Origin: Blautia schinkii DSM 10518
Lineage (GTDB): Bacteria; Bacillota; Clostridia; Lachnospirales; Lachnospiraceae
Length of the DNA: 64,000 nt
Direction of reading: 5' to 3'
Assembly: GCA_000702025.1 (NCBI GenBank)
Contig: JNKJ01000010.1
Coordinates: forward strand, 62,001 to 126,000
The translations under genes and the position numbers were made by a program. The notes under the pieces are model-generated. The model saw nothing but the letters and a program-made list of their open reading frames with translations, had not been told where the DNA came from and did no database searches. Below, piece by piece: positions 1 through 7,800 of this stretch. Within the stretch, counting starts at the first letter, position 1. Every line of letters starts with the position of its first letter.

Positions 1-684
1 ATCATCCGTGCAGTCAAGGAGAAATATCCTGACTGTGCGCTGACTCTTTCCATAGGAGAGAAACCGCTGCATACATACGAAGCTTACAGACTGGCGGGTG
101 CGGACCGTTATCTGCTACGCCACGAGACAGCAGATGACGAGCATTACGGAAGGCTTCATCCGCCGGAGTTGTCAGCCGCTTACCGGAGAGAGTGCCTGCA
201 AAATCTGAAAAACTTAGGCTTTCAGACCGGCGCGGGCTTTATGGTCGGGTCGCCGTACCAGACAACGGAGACACTGGTGAAGGATTTTCTTTTCTTAAAG
301 GAACTGAATCCGGAAATGGTGGGCATCGGCCCCTTTATTTCCCACCACGATACGCCTTTTAAGGATGAAAAAAGCGGAACACTTGCAGATACTCTATTTT
401 ACCTGGGGATTTTACGGTTGATGCTTCCCTGTGCGCTGCTTCCTGCAACAACGGCGCTTGGCACCATCCATCCCACGGGAAGAGAACTAGGCATATTAGC
501 AGGCGCAAACGTAGTGATGCCCAACCTTTCACCGCTTGCGGTCCGCAGAAAGTACTTGCTTTATGATGATAAAATCTGCACCGGCGAGGAGGCAGCGGAA
601 GGGCTTGCTAACCTGCAAAAGAGAATGGAAGGCATTGGATGCTGCATTGTTGTTGACCGGGGCGATTATCCTGCAGACAGATAA
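1..684 (+). CDS. hydE: [FeFe] hydrogenase H-cluster radical SAM maturase HydE (3' part)
   Basis: The reading frame is open from the first base, so the start and the radical-SAM CX3CX2C motif lie upstream of the window; about 227 C-terminal residues are visible. HydE is a cytoplasmic radical S-adenosylmethionine enzyme needed to build the dithiomethylamine bridge of the [FeFe]-hydrogenase H-cluster. The visible part has the family-typical stretch GADRYLLRHETA followed by a GRLHP motif, then GAGFMVGSPYQT and the barrel end with PFISHHDTPF. HydG follows 137 bp downstream on the same strand, which supports the call. BioB- or PylB-type relatives are the alternative, but the HydG neighbour makes HydE much more likely. 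Confidence 0.9.
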   Translation: MIRAVKEKYPDCALTLSIGEKPLHTYEAYRLAGADRYLLRHETADDEHYGRLHPPELSAAYRRECLQNLKNLGFQTGAGFMVGSPYQTTETLVKDFLFLKELNPEMVGIGPFISHHDTPFKDEKSGTLADTLFYLGILRLMLPCALLPATTALGTIHPTGRELGILAGANVVMPNLSPLAVRRKYLLYDDKICTGEEAAEGLANLQKRMEGIGCCIVVDRGDYPADR

Positions 685-821
685 GACGCGGTATAACGTG
701 CGGCCCGCAGCAAGCAGACGGGACGGCTTCGCCGGTAGATAGTAGATAAGAGATGGCATGATGTCTGCCCGCAGCTAATGTGCCGGGCATACGGAAAGAA
801 TAAGAAAGCGAGGAATAGAAA

Positions 822-2240
822 ATGTATAATGTTAATTCAACAAAGGCAACAGAATTTATAGACCATCAGGAGATTCTTGACTCATTAGAGTATGCGAAGG
901 CCAACAAAAATAATAAGGAGCTTATTGAAAGCCTTATCGAAAGAGCAAGAGACTGCAAGGGCTTGAGTCACAGAGAGGCAGCTCTTCTTTTGGAATGCGA
1001 TGACCCGGAGCTGGTGGAAAAGATGTATAAGGTGGCAAAGGAGATCAAACAGAAATTTTACGGAAACCGTATCGTAATGTTCGCGCCTTTGTATCTGTCT
1101 AATTATTGCATCAACGGATGTGTATACTGTCCTTACCATGCGAAAAACAAGCATATCCGCCGCAAAAAGCTTACCCAGGAGGAAATCCGCCAGGAGGTCA
1201 TCGCACTTCAGGATATGGGCCATAAGCGTCTTGCTCTGGAGACAGGTGAAGACCCGAAAAACAACCCCATTGAATACGTGCTGGAGAGCATCAAAACTAT
1301 TTACAGCATCAAGCATAAAAATGGTGCCATCCGCCGTGTGAATGTAAACATTGCAGCCACCACAGTGGAGAATTACCGCAAGCTCAAGGAAGCCGGAATC
1401 GGAACCTACATTCTTTTCCAGGAAACGTACAATAAGGAGAGCTATGAAGCGCTTCATCCCACAGGCCCCAAGAGTGATTATGCTTACCACACCGAGGCCA
1501 TGGACAGGGCGATGGAGGGCGGAATCGACGATGTAGGCTGCGGTGTGCTCTTTGGTCTGGAAACCTACCGTTATGATTTCGTGGGCATTCTTATGCACGC
1601 AGAGCATTTGGAAGCACGCTTTGGCGTAGGACCGCACACCATCAGTGTTCCGCGGATCTGTCCGGCAGACGATATTGATACCGCAGACTTTTCCAATGCA
1701 GTACCGGATGATATTTTCCAGAAGATCATCGCGGTCATTCGTATCGCAGTACCTTACACAGGTATGATCATCTCTACCCGTGAGTCTGTCAAATGCAGGG
1801 AAAAGGTGCTTGATCTCGGTATTTCTCAGATTAGCGGCGGTTCCCGAACTTCTGTAGGAGGTTACGTGGAGGAGGAGACTGAGGATGAGAATTCGGCACA
1901 GTTCGACGTGAGCGACAGAAGAACGCTGGACCAGGTGGTGAACTGGCTTCTGGAGCTTGGCTATATCCCGAGCTTCTGTACCGCCTGTTACCGGGAGGGC
2001 CGCACAGGCGACCGCTTCATGTCCCTGGTTAAGACAGGACAGATTGCCAACTGCTGTCATCCAAACGCGCTGATGACCTTAAAGGAGTATCTGGAGGACT
2101 ATGCATCCCCCGAGACAAAGAAAAAGGGCCTGGAGCTGATTGAGCGTGAAATTGCGAATATTGGCCGGGACAAGACAAGAGAAATCTGCCTCCAGCATTT
2201 GAAAGAGATTGAGGAAGGAAACCGTGATTTCCGTTTCTGA
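822..2240 (+). CDS. hydG: [FeFe] hydrogenase H-cluster radical SAM maturase HydG
   Basis: HydG (472 aa, normal family length) splits tyrosine into p-cresol and dehydroglycine and makes the Fe(CO)(CN) synthon for the hydrogenase H-cluster. The radical-SAM cluster ligands are C96, C100 and C103 (CX3CX2C, in YCINGCVYC). The C-terminal auxiliary cluster ligands form CX2CX22C at C386, C389 and C412, which separates HydG from the thiamine enzyme ThiH. The start is an ATG preceded by an A-rich GAGGAATAG-like leader. It follows hydE with a 137-bp gap that shows no terminator, so co-transcription is plausible. A degenerate 13-bp tandem repeat begins just after its stop codon. No hydrogenase structural gene or hydF is in the window. 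Confidence 0.97.
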   Translation: MYNVNSTKATEFIDHQEILDSLEYAKANKNNKELIESLIERARDCKGLSHREAALLLECDDPELVEKMYKVAKEIKQKFYGNRIVMFAPLYLSNYCINGCVYCPYHAKNKHIRRKKLTQEEIRQEVIALQDMGHKRLALETGEDPKNNPIEYVLESIKTIYSIKHKNGAIRRVNVNIAATTVENYRKLKEAGIGTYILFQETYNKESYEALHPTGPKSDYAYHTEAMDRAMEGGIDDVGCGVLFGLETYRYDFVGILMHAEHLEARFGVGPHTISVPRICPADDIDTADFSNAVPDDIFQKIIAVIRIAVPYTGMIISTRESVKCREKVLDLGISQISGGSRTSVGGYVEEETEDENSAQFDVSDRRTLDQVVNWLLELGYIPSFCTACYREGRTGDRFMSLVKTGQIANCCHPNALMTLKEYLEDYASPETKKKGLELIEREIANIGRDKTREICLQHLKEIEEGNRDFRF

Positions 2241-2246
2241 GATTTG

Positions 2247-2311
2247 ACGCCATAGTTATACGCCATAGGTATATGCTATAGTTACATGCCATAGTTTCAC
2301 ACCATAGATTT
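2247..2311. repeat. Five tandem degenerate 13-bp repeats after hydG
   Basis: Five head-to-tail units of exactly 13 bp start at 2247, 2260, 2273, 2286 and 2299, with consensus AYGCCATAGTTAY. They fill most of the gap between the hydG stop and the convergent ABC permease gene. No dyad that would form a terminator is obvious inside the array, and there are no spacers, so it is not a CRISPR. It looks like a slippage-born minisatellite. Confidence 0.85.
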
Positions 2312-2378
2312 TAATGAAATTTTGAGACGGGAGCCCGTATCACTGGAAACAGTGATTGGGGTGACCGGCTCTGTCTGA

Positions 2379-3131
2379 TTAGCTCCAGCTTTTTCTTTTG
2401 TAAAGGAGCGCGCCGAGACTGCCGCATACGGCAAGAACAAGAAGGAGTACGAGGATGTTCTGCCAAAATTCCTGATTCGGTGCATGATGGAACGAGGCTT
2501 GCAGCGCATCCACCGCGTAGGTGAGCGGCAGTGCTTTGGATATTTTCTTGAGAGCATCCGGGAAAAGCTCTCGGGGAATGGTGGAGCCGGAAAGAAAAAT
2601 CATGGTGAAATAGCAAAGATAGCAAAGTAAGTTACAGATTTTGATATTTGGGGCTATGGCAGTGAGAAAGAACCCCACAGCGTACACGGCTGCCATAGAC
2701 AGAAACAGAGCAAGACACACGGCGAATGCGCTGCCTGTAATCTGAATGCCGTACATCACTTTCCCGACGGAGAGTAAGAGGACAAATCCCAGGATTGTCA
2801 TCACGAAATTGACAATCACCTGAGCACAGAGTACAGTACGTTTTCCGGCGGTTGTGGCATCAAAGCGCTTATATATTTTGTTTTCTTTATAATAAGCCAG
2901 CGTGAGAGGAAATGCCATCAGCCCCGTGACCCCGATGATCATAACGGAGTATGCGGGTACAGACATATCCATGGCGCCAAGTCCGTGAAAATACGGGCTG
3001 GGTTCATTTCCGTAAATGCTTCCGTAGAGAAGCAGCATCATCATGGGAAATATAAAGGTGAAAAAGAAACCGAAAAAATCCCTCATAAAAAGTACGCTTT
3101 CTATTTTAATTACTGCCCATAGCTTTTTCAT
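2379..3131 (-). CDS. ABC-2 type transporter permease
   Basis: A 250-aa integral membrane protein with about six hydrophobic segments. The N-terminus (residues 1-30) resembles the cytoplasmic start and first helix of ABC-2 exporters, and LSGSTIPRELFPDALKKISK near residues 180-200 matches the conserved late loop of that family. It would form the membrane channel with the ATPase encoded immediately upstream; the two genes overlap by 4 bp (ATGA), so they are translationally coupled. The substrate (drug, peptide or lipid) cannot be read from the sequence. The gene is convergent with hydG. The neighbouring LytTR-DUF3021 pair suggests membrane-stress or peptide-related export. Confidence 0.88.
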   Translation of the reverse strand: MKKLWAVIKIESVLFMRDFFGFFFTFIFPMMMLLLYGSIYGNEPSPYFHGLGAMDMSVPAYSVMIIGVTGLMAFPLTLAYYKENKIYKRFDATTAGKRTVLCAQVIVNFVMTILGFVLLLSVGKVMYGIQITGSAFAVCLALFLSMAAVYAVGFFLTAIAPNIKICNLLCYLCYFTMIFLSGSTIPRELFPDALKKISKALPLTYAVDALQASFHHAPNQEFWQNILVLLLVLAVCGSLGALLYKRKSWS

Positions 3132-3901
3132 AATATTTCCTCCAATTCTAAAACATCTGTCTGGGGCGAGAGCAGCAGATAGACCTCCTCAAGTGTAAGA
3201 TTCTCCTGCCAGAGTGCCTTTGGTGTGTTCTGCTGCACATATTCGCGAAATTGTTCCTGCGAGCCCTCAAACAAAGACCTGCCTTGATTAAAATAAACAA
3301 GACGGTCGGCCAGGTATTCCACCTCATTTATATAGTGGGACACGAGAAGAATCGTGGTTCCCATTTTTTTAATATGGAGCAGACTGTCCCACATACCGCG
3401 GCGTATTTCCGGGTCGAGTCCTGTGGTAAGCTCGTCAAGAATCAAAAGCTCCGGGCGGGGCAGCAGTGCAAGGAGGATAGAAAGGCGCTGTTTCTCACCT
3501 CCGGAAAGCTTTTTTACTGTGCGTTTTTGTTTTTCCCAAAGCCCAAGCTGACGTGCAAGCTCTTTCCAGTCAGCCGGATGGTCGTAGAAGGAAGAAAACA
3601 AACGGCATACCTCTCCGACCTTGATTTTTTCCGGATACTGAGTGTCCTGCAGCTGCACTCCTATTTTTTTATAGATACTGTGCCGGTGCAGGTAAGGATT
3701 TTTGCCGAACACAGTTACAGCACCGGAGGTGGGGCTGCGCAGGCCTTCCACACACTCGACGACAGAAGTTTTGCCGGAACCGTTGGGGCCGATAATGGCG
3801 AGAATCTCTCCTCTATAAAGCTTAAAGGAAACATCCTGTACGGCAGTGGCTGTTGAGTAGTTTAATTTCAGATTTTCTATTTTTGCAAGTACTTCCTGCA
3901 T
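3128..3901 (-). CDS. ABC transporter ATP-binding protein
   Basis: A 257-aa cytoplasmic ATPase subunit of an exporter of the ABC-2 class. Walker A is GPNGSGKTS (about residues 38-46), the signature is LSGGEKQRL (about 134-142), and Walker B is LLILDELTTGLD (about 153-164), followed by a switch histidine in LLVSHYINEVEYLADR. The start overlaps nothing; an extended AT-rich region lies upstream. It is transcribed away from the LytTR/DUF3021 genes on the other strand, and the two units share a 395-bp intergenic region. The DELTTGLD form of Walker B (D then E then L) is common in this ABC-2 subgroup. Confidence 0.93.
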   Translation of the reverse strand: MQEVLAKIENLKLNYSTATAVQDVSFKLYRGEILAIIGPNGSGKTSVVECVEGLRSPTSGAVTVFGKNPYLHRHSIYKKIGVQLQDTQYPEKIKVGEVCRLFSSFYDHPADWKELARQLGLWEKQKRTVKKLSGGEKQRLSILLALLPRPELLILDELTTGLDPEIRRGMWDSLLHIKKMGTTILLVSHYINEVEYLADRLVYFNQGRSLFEGSQEQFREYVQQNTPKALWQENLTLEEVYLLLSPQTDVLELEEIL

Positions 3902-4098
3902 ATGAATACCCCCTTAATTTCATGCTCTGTTCATGTTTTGGCTGCTGATATATTTGTCGGCTGTCACAATGGTGAATGGATTGGTCTTATCTTAAGCGGT
4001 GAATGGATGGAATACAACAGCCTGCGTTTAAGATGCTTTTTTACCTGCTTAAGATGCTGCCGGGAATGTGTGAAATGCATGTAAATTATGTGTCTGTA

Positions 4099-4107
4099 TG
4101 CTATAAT
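4099..4107 (+). promoter_or_regulatory. Extended -10 promoter candidate for the LytTR gene
   Basis: TGCTATAAT is a perfect extended -10 (TGn plus TATAAT at 4102-4107). No good -35 is visible 17 bp upstream. The predicted start near 4114 would put the whole 37-bp tandem repeat array inside the 5' untranslated region of the LytTR gene. Confidence 0.55.
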
Positions 4108-4123
4108 GGAGAAGCCTCATAGA

Positions 4124-4278
4124 TAATGAATGGATAAACGATGGGTTATAGGTTAGTAAGTAATGAATGGATGTACGATGGGTTATAGGTTAGTAGATAA
4201 TGAATGGATATACGATGATTATGATGGCTATAGGTAAAATAGGTGATGCTTGGCTGTACGATGTTTATAGGTTAGAGA
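4124..4278. repeat. Tandem 37-bp repeats in the LytTR gene leader
   Basis: Units begin at 4124, 4161 and 4198 with an exact 37-bp period, each starting TAATGAATGGAT and containing TACGATGGGTTATAGG or close variants. The third copy is partly rearranged, and a more degenerate fourth lies at 4240-4278. The array ends just before the AAGGAGG ribosome-binding site of the LytTR gene. The copies abut with no unique spacers, so this is not a CRISPR. Function is unknown; repeated regulator-binding sites are one possibility. Confidence 0.85.
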
Positions 4279-4296
4279 TAAGAAGGAGGTCAGCGT

Positions 4297-4740
4297 ATGC
4301 GCGTGGAATTACATATAGAGTCTGGTTGTGAGGAGCCGTACGCGGTATTGCACGTGGCGAAGCTGAGTGCCTCACTGCAGGCTGCGATTGAAATCCTGGA
4401 GAAAGAGAGCCAGGAGACTGTTCTCACGGCTCAGTCAGAGGGGAAATTATATGTGATCGATCCGGAGCGGGTTGAGGTGATCCGTACGGAGGGAAGGGAA
4501 CTGGCTCTTTACGACAGGCAGAAAAAGCGTTTTGTTGTGGGCAAGCCGCTCTATGAACTATCTGAGCTTTTGGGGAGTGACTTCGTACGTATTTCAAAGT
4601 CGGCGATTATCAATTTCCGGCGGATTCATCATGTGCAGGCATCTTTTAATGGTACCATGGAGGTTGTGATGAAAAATGGTGTGGAGGAAGTTATCACCAG
4701 AAGCTACCGGCAGCAGTTTAAGAAGCGATTGGGGGTGTGA
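4297..4740 (+). CDS. LytTR-family DNA-binding transcriptional regulator
   Basis: A 147-aa stand-alone LytTR regulator without a receiver domain. The C-terminal half (about residues 45-147) carries the LytTR fold signatures LYVID, FVRISKSAIINFRRI and, at the end, ITRSYRQQFKKRLGV. The N-terminal 45 residues are a short family-specific extension. A strong AAGGAGG Shine-Dalgarno sequence precedes the ATG. The DUF3021 membrane protein starts 3 bp after its stop; LytTR-DUF3021 pairs are a known arrangement in which the membrane protein is thought to restrain the regulator. The divergent ABC exporter is a likely target (inference). A 37-bp tandem repeat fills the leader. Confidence 0.9.
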   Translation: MRVELHIESGCEEPYAVLHVAKLSASLQAAIEILEKESQETVLTAQSEGKLYVIDPERVEVIRTEGRELALYDRQKKRFVVGKPLYELSELLGSDFVRISKSAIINFRRIHHVQASFNGTMEVVMKNGVEEVITRSYRQQFKKRLGV

Positions 4741-4743
4741 CAG

Positions 4744-5187
4744 GTGGGAAAGAAAATATTAAAGTATCTGTGGTATGGGATTTCCTGGGGCTGTGTATTT
4801 TTTGTGTTTACGAATCTCATCGGTTATCTGGCTGTGGGAGAGGATTTTATTTCCCTGCTTGTGAATGATTTTGCCGCACAGGCTTTCGGAGGGATAATGG
4901 CAGGTATCTTCTGCGGTTCTACTTCTATTGTATATACATTTGACAGGCTGCCTTTTTGGGTGCAGATTCTCATACATTTCGGCGTGGGTCTCACAGGGTA
5001 TTTTATCATTGCATACACACTGGGATGGATGCCCACAGCAAGTGTATTTCATATAGCCGGCTTTATTGGTTTTGGATTTGCCATATTTGCCTGTACCTGG
5101 TCTGCCTTCTATTTATATAACCGATATGAGGCTGAAAAAGTCAATAAAAAGCTCAGGGAATTGGAAGAATCTAAGAAAACCGAGTAA
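4744..5187 (+). CDS. DUF3021 family membrane protein (LytTR partner)
   Basis: A 147-aa protein with four predicted membrane helices (roughly residues 10-30, 42-62, 72-94 and 103-122) and a charged tail ending EEKVNKK-LRELEESKK-like, as in DUF3021 proteins. It starts with GTG only 3 bp after the LytTR stop, so translation is coupled. DUF3021 proteins are commonly encoded beside LytTR regulators and may act as membrane anti-activators. The biochemical role is not established; the family call rests on topology, length and context. Confidence 0.8.
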   Translation: MGKKILKYLWYGISWGCVFFVFTNLIGYLAVGEDFISLLVNDFAAQAFGGIMAGIFCGSTSIVYTFDRLPFWVQILIHFGVGLTGYFIIAYTLGWMPTASVFHIAGFIGFGFAIFACTWSAFYLYNRYEAEKVNKKLRELEESKKTE

Positions 5188-5272
5188 AAAACTTGCATAA
5201 TTTCTGCTAATCATGTATATTTGGTGTATACGAAATGCAGTGACCATGCTGTACTGCAAAGGAGGAATTATT

Positions 5273-5740
5273 ATGAAAAAATCATTACTGATGGTATTAG
5301 CCCTGGGCTTGGCTTTATGCATCCCGGGATGCGGATTTGACGGTGGGATTGATACTACCGTAACCGTAATAGAGGCAACCCCGACTCCGGAACCAACTCC
5401 GACCCCGGAAGTAACGCCGACCCCGGAACCCACCCCGACTCCGGCCCCTGTGATCGAACAGTCACCAGGCGGAACGAATGTGGAGAAGAAGGATGGCACC
5501 TATTACACCACAGCCGATGTCAATCTGCGGGCAGACTGCAGCGCAGAGGCGGAGCTTGTAGATTCCGTGCCGTCAGGCAGCACACTTAAGAGTACAGGAG
5601 TGTGTGAGAATGGCTGGATTCGTATTGACCATAACGGACAGGTATGTTTTGTGAGCGGAGATTACGTTTCTACTACAGCACCGGCAGGTGCTGCTGCGGA
5701 AGGCGGAGCGGCAGAGCAGACAGGAGAAATCGTTTACTAA
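5273..5740 (+). CDS. SH3-domain lipoprotein with Thr-Pro-rich linker
   Basis: A 155-aa exported protein. The start is the ATG behind a clear AAAGGAGG site; a longer upstream frame lacks one. Residues 1-20 form a lipoprotein-type signal ending IPGC with C20 (Pro at -2 is atypical, so lipidation is probable rather than certain). Residues 35-62 are a low-complexity linker of TPEP/TPTP units that would span the cell wall. Residues 75-130 form a bacterial SH3 domain (VNLRADCSAEAE, then GWIRID and GQVCFVSGDYV), which usually binds cell-wall peptides. It carries its own terminator, shared with luxS on the other strand. Confidence 0.82.
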   Translation: MKKSLLMVLALGLALCIPGCGFDGGIDTTVTVIEATPTPEPTPTPEVTPTPEPTPTPAPVIEQSPGGTNVEKKDGTYYTTADVNLRADCSAEAELVDSVPSGSTLKSTGVCENGWIRIDHNGQVCFVSGDYVSTTAPAGAAAEGGAAEQTGEIVY

Positions 5741-5755
5741 AAAGAAACTCTCATT

Positions 5756-5795
5756 AAAAAGGACGACCAGCATATAAGCGCGGGTCGTCCTTTTC
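5756..5795. terminator. Bidirectional intrinsic terminator
   Basis: The stem GGACGACC (5761-5768) pairs with GGTCGTCC (5783-5790), flanked by an A-run on the left and a T-run on the right. It can therefore stop transcription both after the SH3 lipoprotein gene and after luxS on the minus strand. Confidence 0.9.
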
Positions 5796-5803
5796 GTTAG
5801 ATG

Positions 5804-6283
5804 TTATTGGGGATATACAAGCCTGTCAGGCTGAATGTCATAGAGAACCTCATCCAGAAATCTCTTAGCCAGATATTTCGCCATGCCCAGGTTCATGTCC
5901 AGATAATTGCCGCAGTCTTTGGCTGCTGCGCCTGGTACTTCACCATCGAAATCACGGATGAATTCAAAGGTTTCTATCATCAGCGGCACGATGTCCTTTG
6001 ATTCATAGTCACCGCCAAGCAGCAGGTAATTGCCTGTGCGGCAGCCCATGGGGCCCCAGTAGAGCATTTTGGAACCAAATTCCTTGTGATTGCGCAGGAA
6101 GGTGGCAGCCAGATGTTCGATGGTGTGAAGCTCAGCCGTATTCATGACAGGCTCTTCATTCGGGGAGGTCATGCGGATGTCAAAGGTGGTGATGACGCTT
6201 GTGCCCACCTGGTCTTTTCTTGATACATATACGCCTGGCTGCAGGCGGATGTGGTCTATGGTGAAGCTGGTGATTTTTTCCAT
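5804..6283 (-). CDS. luxS: S-ribosylhomocysteine lyase LuxS
   Basis: LuxS (159 aa) converts S-ribosylhomocysteine to homocysteine and 4,5-dihydroxy-2,3-pentanedione, the AI-2 precursor, in the activated methyl cycle. The metal-binding HTIEH motif gives H53, E56 and H57; the third ligand is C124 (DCGNYLDMNL), and C81 (GPMGCRTG) is the catalytic cysteine. Length and all active-site residues are standard. The gene is monocistronic on the minus strand, ending in a terminator shared with the SH3 lipoprotein gene. The intergenic region towards trpS holds a paired direct repeat described separately. Confidence 0.98.
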   Translation of the reverse strand: MEKITSFTIDHIRLQPGVYVSRKDQVGTSVITTFDIRMTSPNEEPVMNTAELHTIEHLAATFLRNHKEFGSKMLYWGPMGCRTGNYLLLGGDYESKDIVPLMIETFEFIRDFDGEVPGAAAKDCGNYLDMNLGMAKYLAKRFLDEVLYDIQPDRLVYPQ

Positions 6284-6634
6284 AAAAGTATTACCTCACT
6301 TTCGTTTTTAAATAGAATTTTGCCACTGGCTTTGAGCTGCCGCTAAGGGTATTTTAGCAGACGAGGTGTCTACTGGCAAGATACCAAAAGGCGAATAACT
6401 GATACCCACAAGCGAATAACTGAAATACAGGGATGGCTGACGCGTGAAAAGTGACCATTTGCTCAATATGCTAAGCAAATCAATTGACTTTATAATTAGA
6501 GGGTGATAAACTGATGAATAGTCTGAAATGAGAGGTACGGCAGAGCAGCAAGCTCTCGCGCTGGCCTGAAATAATGGTATTAGTGCGGCTCATAGCATGT
6601 ATGCTGGAGCAGACTTAAATGGAGGAAGAGAACA
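6284..6634. other. Divergent luxS/trpS intergenic region
   Basis: 351 bp without a gene. It holds two copies of GCGAATAACTGA (6391-6402 and 6412-6423) spaced by exactly 21 bp, a dyad ATTTGCT/AGCAAAT at 6457-6480, and a weak promoter candidate for trpS (TTGACT 6484-6489, with a TATAAT at 6491-6496 that overlaps the spacer). The conserved T-box core expected for an uncharged-tRNA leader is not present, although trpS genes of Firmicutes often have one. Short palindromes occur further down, but no strong terminator. Confidence 0.5.
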
Positions 6635-7639
6635 ATGATCGACGGAAAAAAAGTATTATTCAGCGGAATGCAGGCGACCGGAAACCTGACACTTGGAAAC
6701 TATCTGGGAGCACTGAAAAACTGGGTGACTTTAAGTGATGAATATGAATGTTTTTACAGCGTGGTGGACATGCATTCCATCACTGTGCGCCAGGATCCGG
6801 CCACACTGCGCAAGCGTGCGCGCAATCTTTTGACCTTGTATATTGCGGCAGGACTTAACCCTGAGAAAAACTGCATTTACTATCAGTCCCACGTATCCGG
6901 CCATGCGGAGCTTGCCTGGATTCTCAACTGTTATACCTATATGGGAGAGCTTAACCGTATGACCCAGTTTAAGGATAAATCTGCTAAACATGCGGATAAT
7001 ATCAATGCGGGGCTTTTCACATATCCGGTGCTTATGGCAGCTGATATTCTTCTCTACCAGGCGGATGTGGTTCCGGTGGGAGTTGACCAGATGCAGCATC
7101 TGGAGCTGACCAGAAATGTGGCTGAGCGTTTCAACAATATTTACGGTGATGTGTTCACAGTTCCCGAGCCATATATCGGAAAGGTGGGAGCTAAGATCAT
7201 GAGTCTCCAGGAGCCGACTAAGAAAATGTCTAAATCCGACGAAAATCCTAACGGCAGCATTTATCTCATGGATGACCCGGACACGATCATGCGTAAATGT
7301 AAACGCGCAGTGACTGATTCTGAGGCAAACATCTGCTACCGAGACGAGCAGCCTGGCATTAAGAACCTGATTGATATCTACAGTGCCTGCACAGGAAAGA
7401 CACCGGACGAGACAGTGAAAGAGTTCGACGGCAAAGGCTACGGTGAATTGAAGCCGGCAGTGGGTGAGGCAGTCATCAGCGTGCTCAAGCCTCTGCAGGA
7501 CGAGTTTGCAAGACTTTCCAAGGATAAAGCATACATTGACAGTATTATCAAGGAAAATGCGGAAAAGGCGAATTACTATGCCACGAAGACACTGCGCAAG
7601 GTACAGCGTAAGGTCGGTTTCCCGGACAGAATCCGCTGA
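6635..7639 (+). CDS. trpS: Tryptophanyl-tRNA synthetase
   Basis: A class I aminoacyl-tRNA synthetase (334 aa, usual length) that charges tRNA-Trp. The HIGH-like signature is TGNLTLGNYLG (about residues 15-25) and the KMSKS loop is at about residues 196-200. Family motifs VADILLYQADVVPVGVDQMQHLELTRN and GKVGAKIMSLQEP occur in order. A GGAGG site lies 9 bp upstream of the ATG. It stands alone between the luxS intergenic region and a cyclophilin gene with its own promoter. Confidence 0.98.
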   Translation: MIDGKKVLFSGMQATGNLTLGNYLGALKNWVTLSDEYECFYSVVDMHSITVRQDPATLRKRARNLLTLYIAAGLNPEKNCIYYQSHVSGHAELAWILNCYTYMGELNRMTQFKDKSAKHADNINAGLFTYPVLMAADILLYQADVVPVGVDQMQHLELTRNVAERFNNIYGDVFTVPEPYIGKVGAKIMSLQEPTKKMSKSDENPNGSIYLMDDPDTIMRKCKRAVTDSEANICYRDEQPGIKNLIDIYSACTGKTPDETVKEFDGKGYGELKPAVGEAVISVLKPLQDEFARLSKDKAYIDSIIKENAEKANYYATKTLRKVQRKVGFPDRIR

Positions 7640-7688
7640 TAAGTGGGTGCGGCTGATGAGCCAGAATCTGAACATTCTGTGAAAAGAA

Positions 7689-7716
7689 TTGCAATTTATA
7701 TTTAATGCTGTATAAT
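7689..7716 (+). promoter_or_regulatory. SigmaA-type promoter for the cyclophilin gene
   Basis: TTGCAA (7689-7694) and a perfect TATAAT (7711-7716) are separated by 16 bp, about 85 bp upstream of the cyclophilin start codon. Confidence 0.65.
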
Positions 7717-7800
7717 AAAGTTCTGCTAATTGCGAAGAAGGCAGAAACGATAGAGGGACAGAACAGTTACCTTTTAACTACAATCTGGAGGCAGATAAAT

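Noticed and set aside
885..2060. 391-codon open frame on the minus strand across hydG
   Set aside because: It lies wholly antisense to an unmistakable HydG gene, has no family-like sequence or ribosome-binding site, and reflects codon bias of the real gene.
3902..4084. 60-codon frame between the ABC ATPase and LytTR genes
   Set aside because: No ribosome-binding site, unremarkable Cys-rich translation, and it runs through the probable promoter area.
4124..4278. CRISPR-like array
   Set aside because: The repeats abut with no unique spacers and there are no cas genes in the window.
6511..6634. Possible T-box leader of trpS
   Set aside because: The conserved T-box core (AGGGTGG-type) and a following terminator are not present; only short palindromes are seen.
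6731..7675. 314-codon minus-strand open frame across trpS
   Set aside because: Antisense to a complete tryptophanyl-tRNA synthetase; the translation shows no recognisable motifs.
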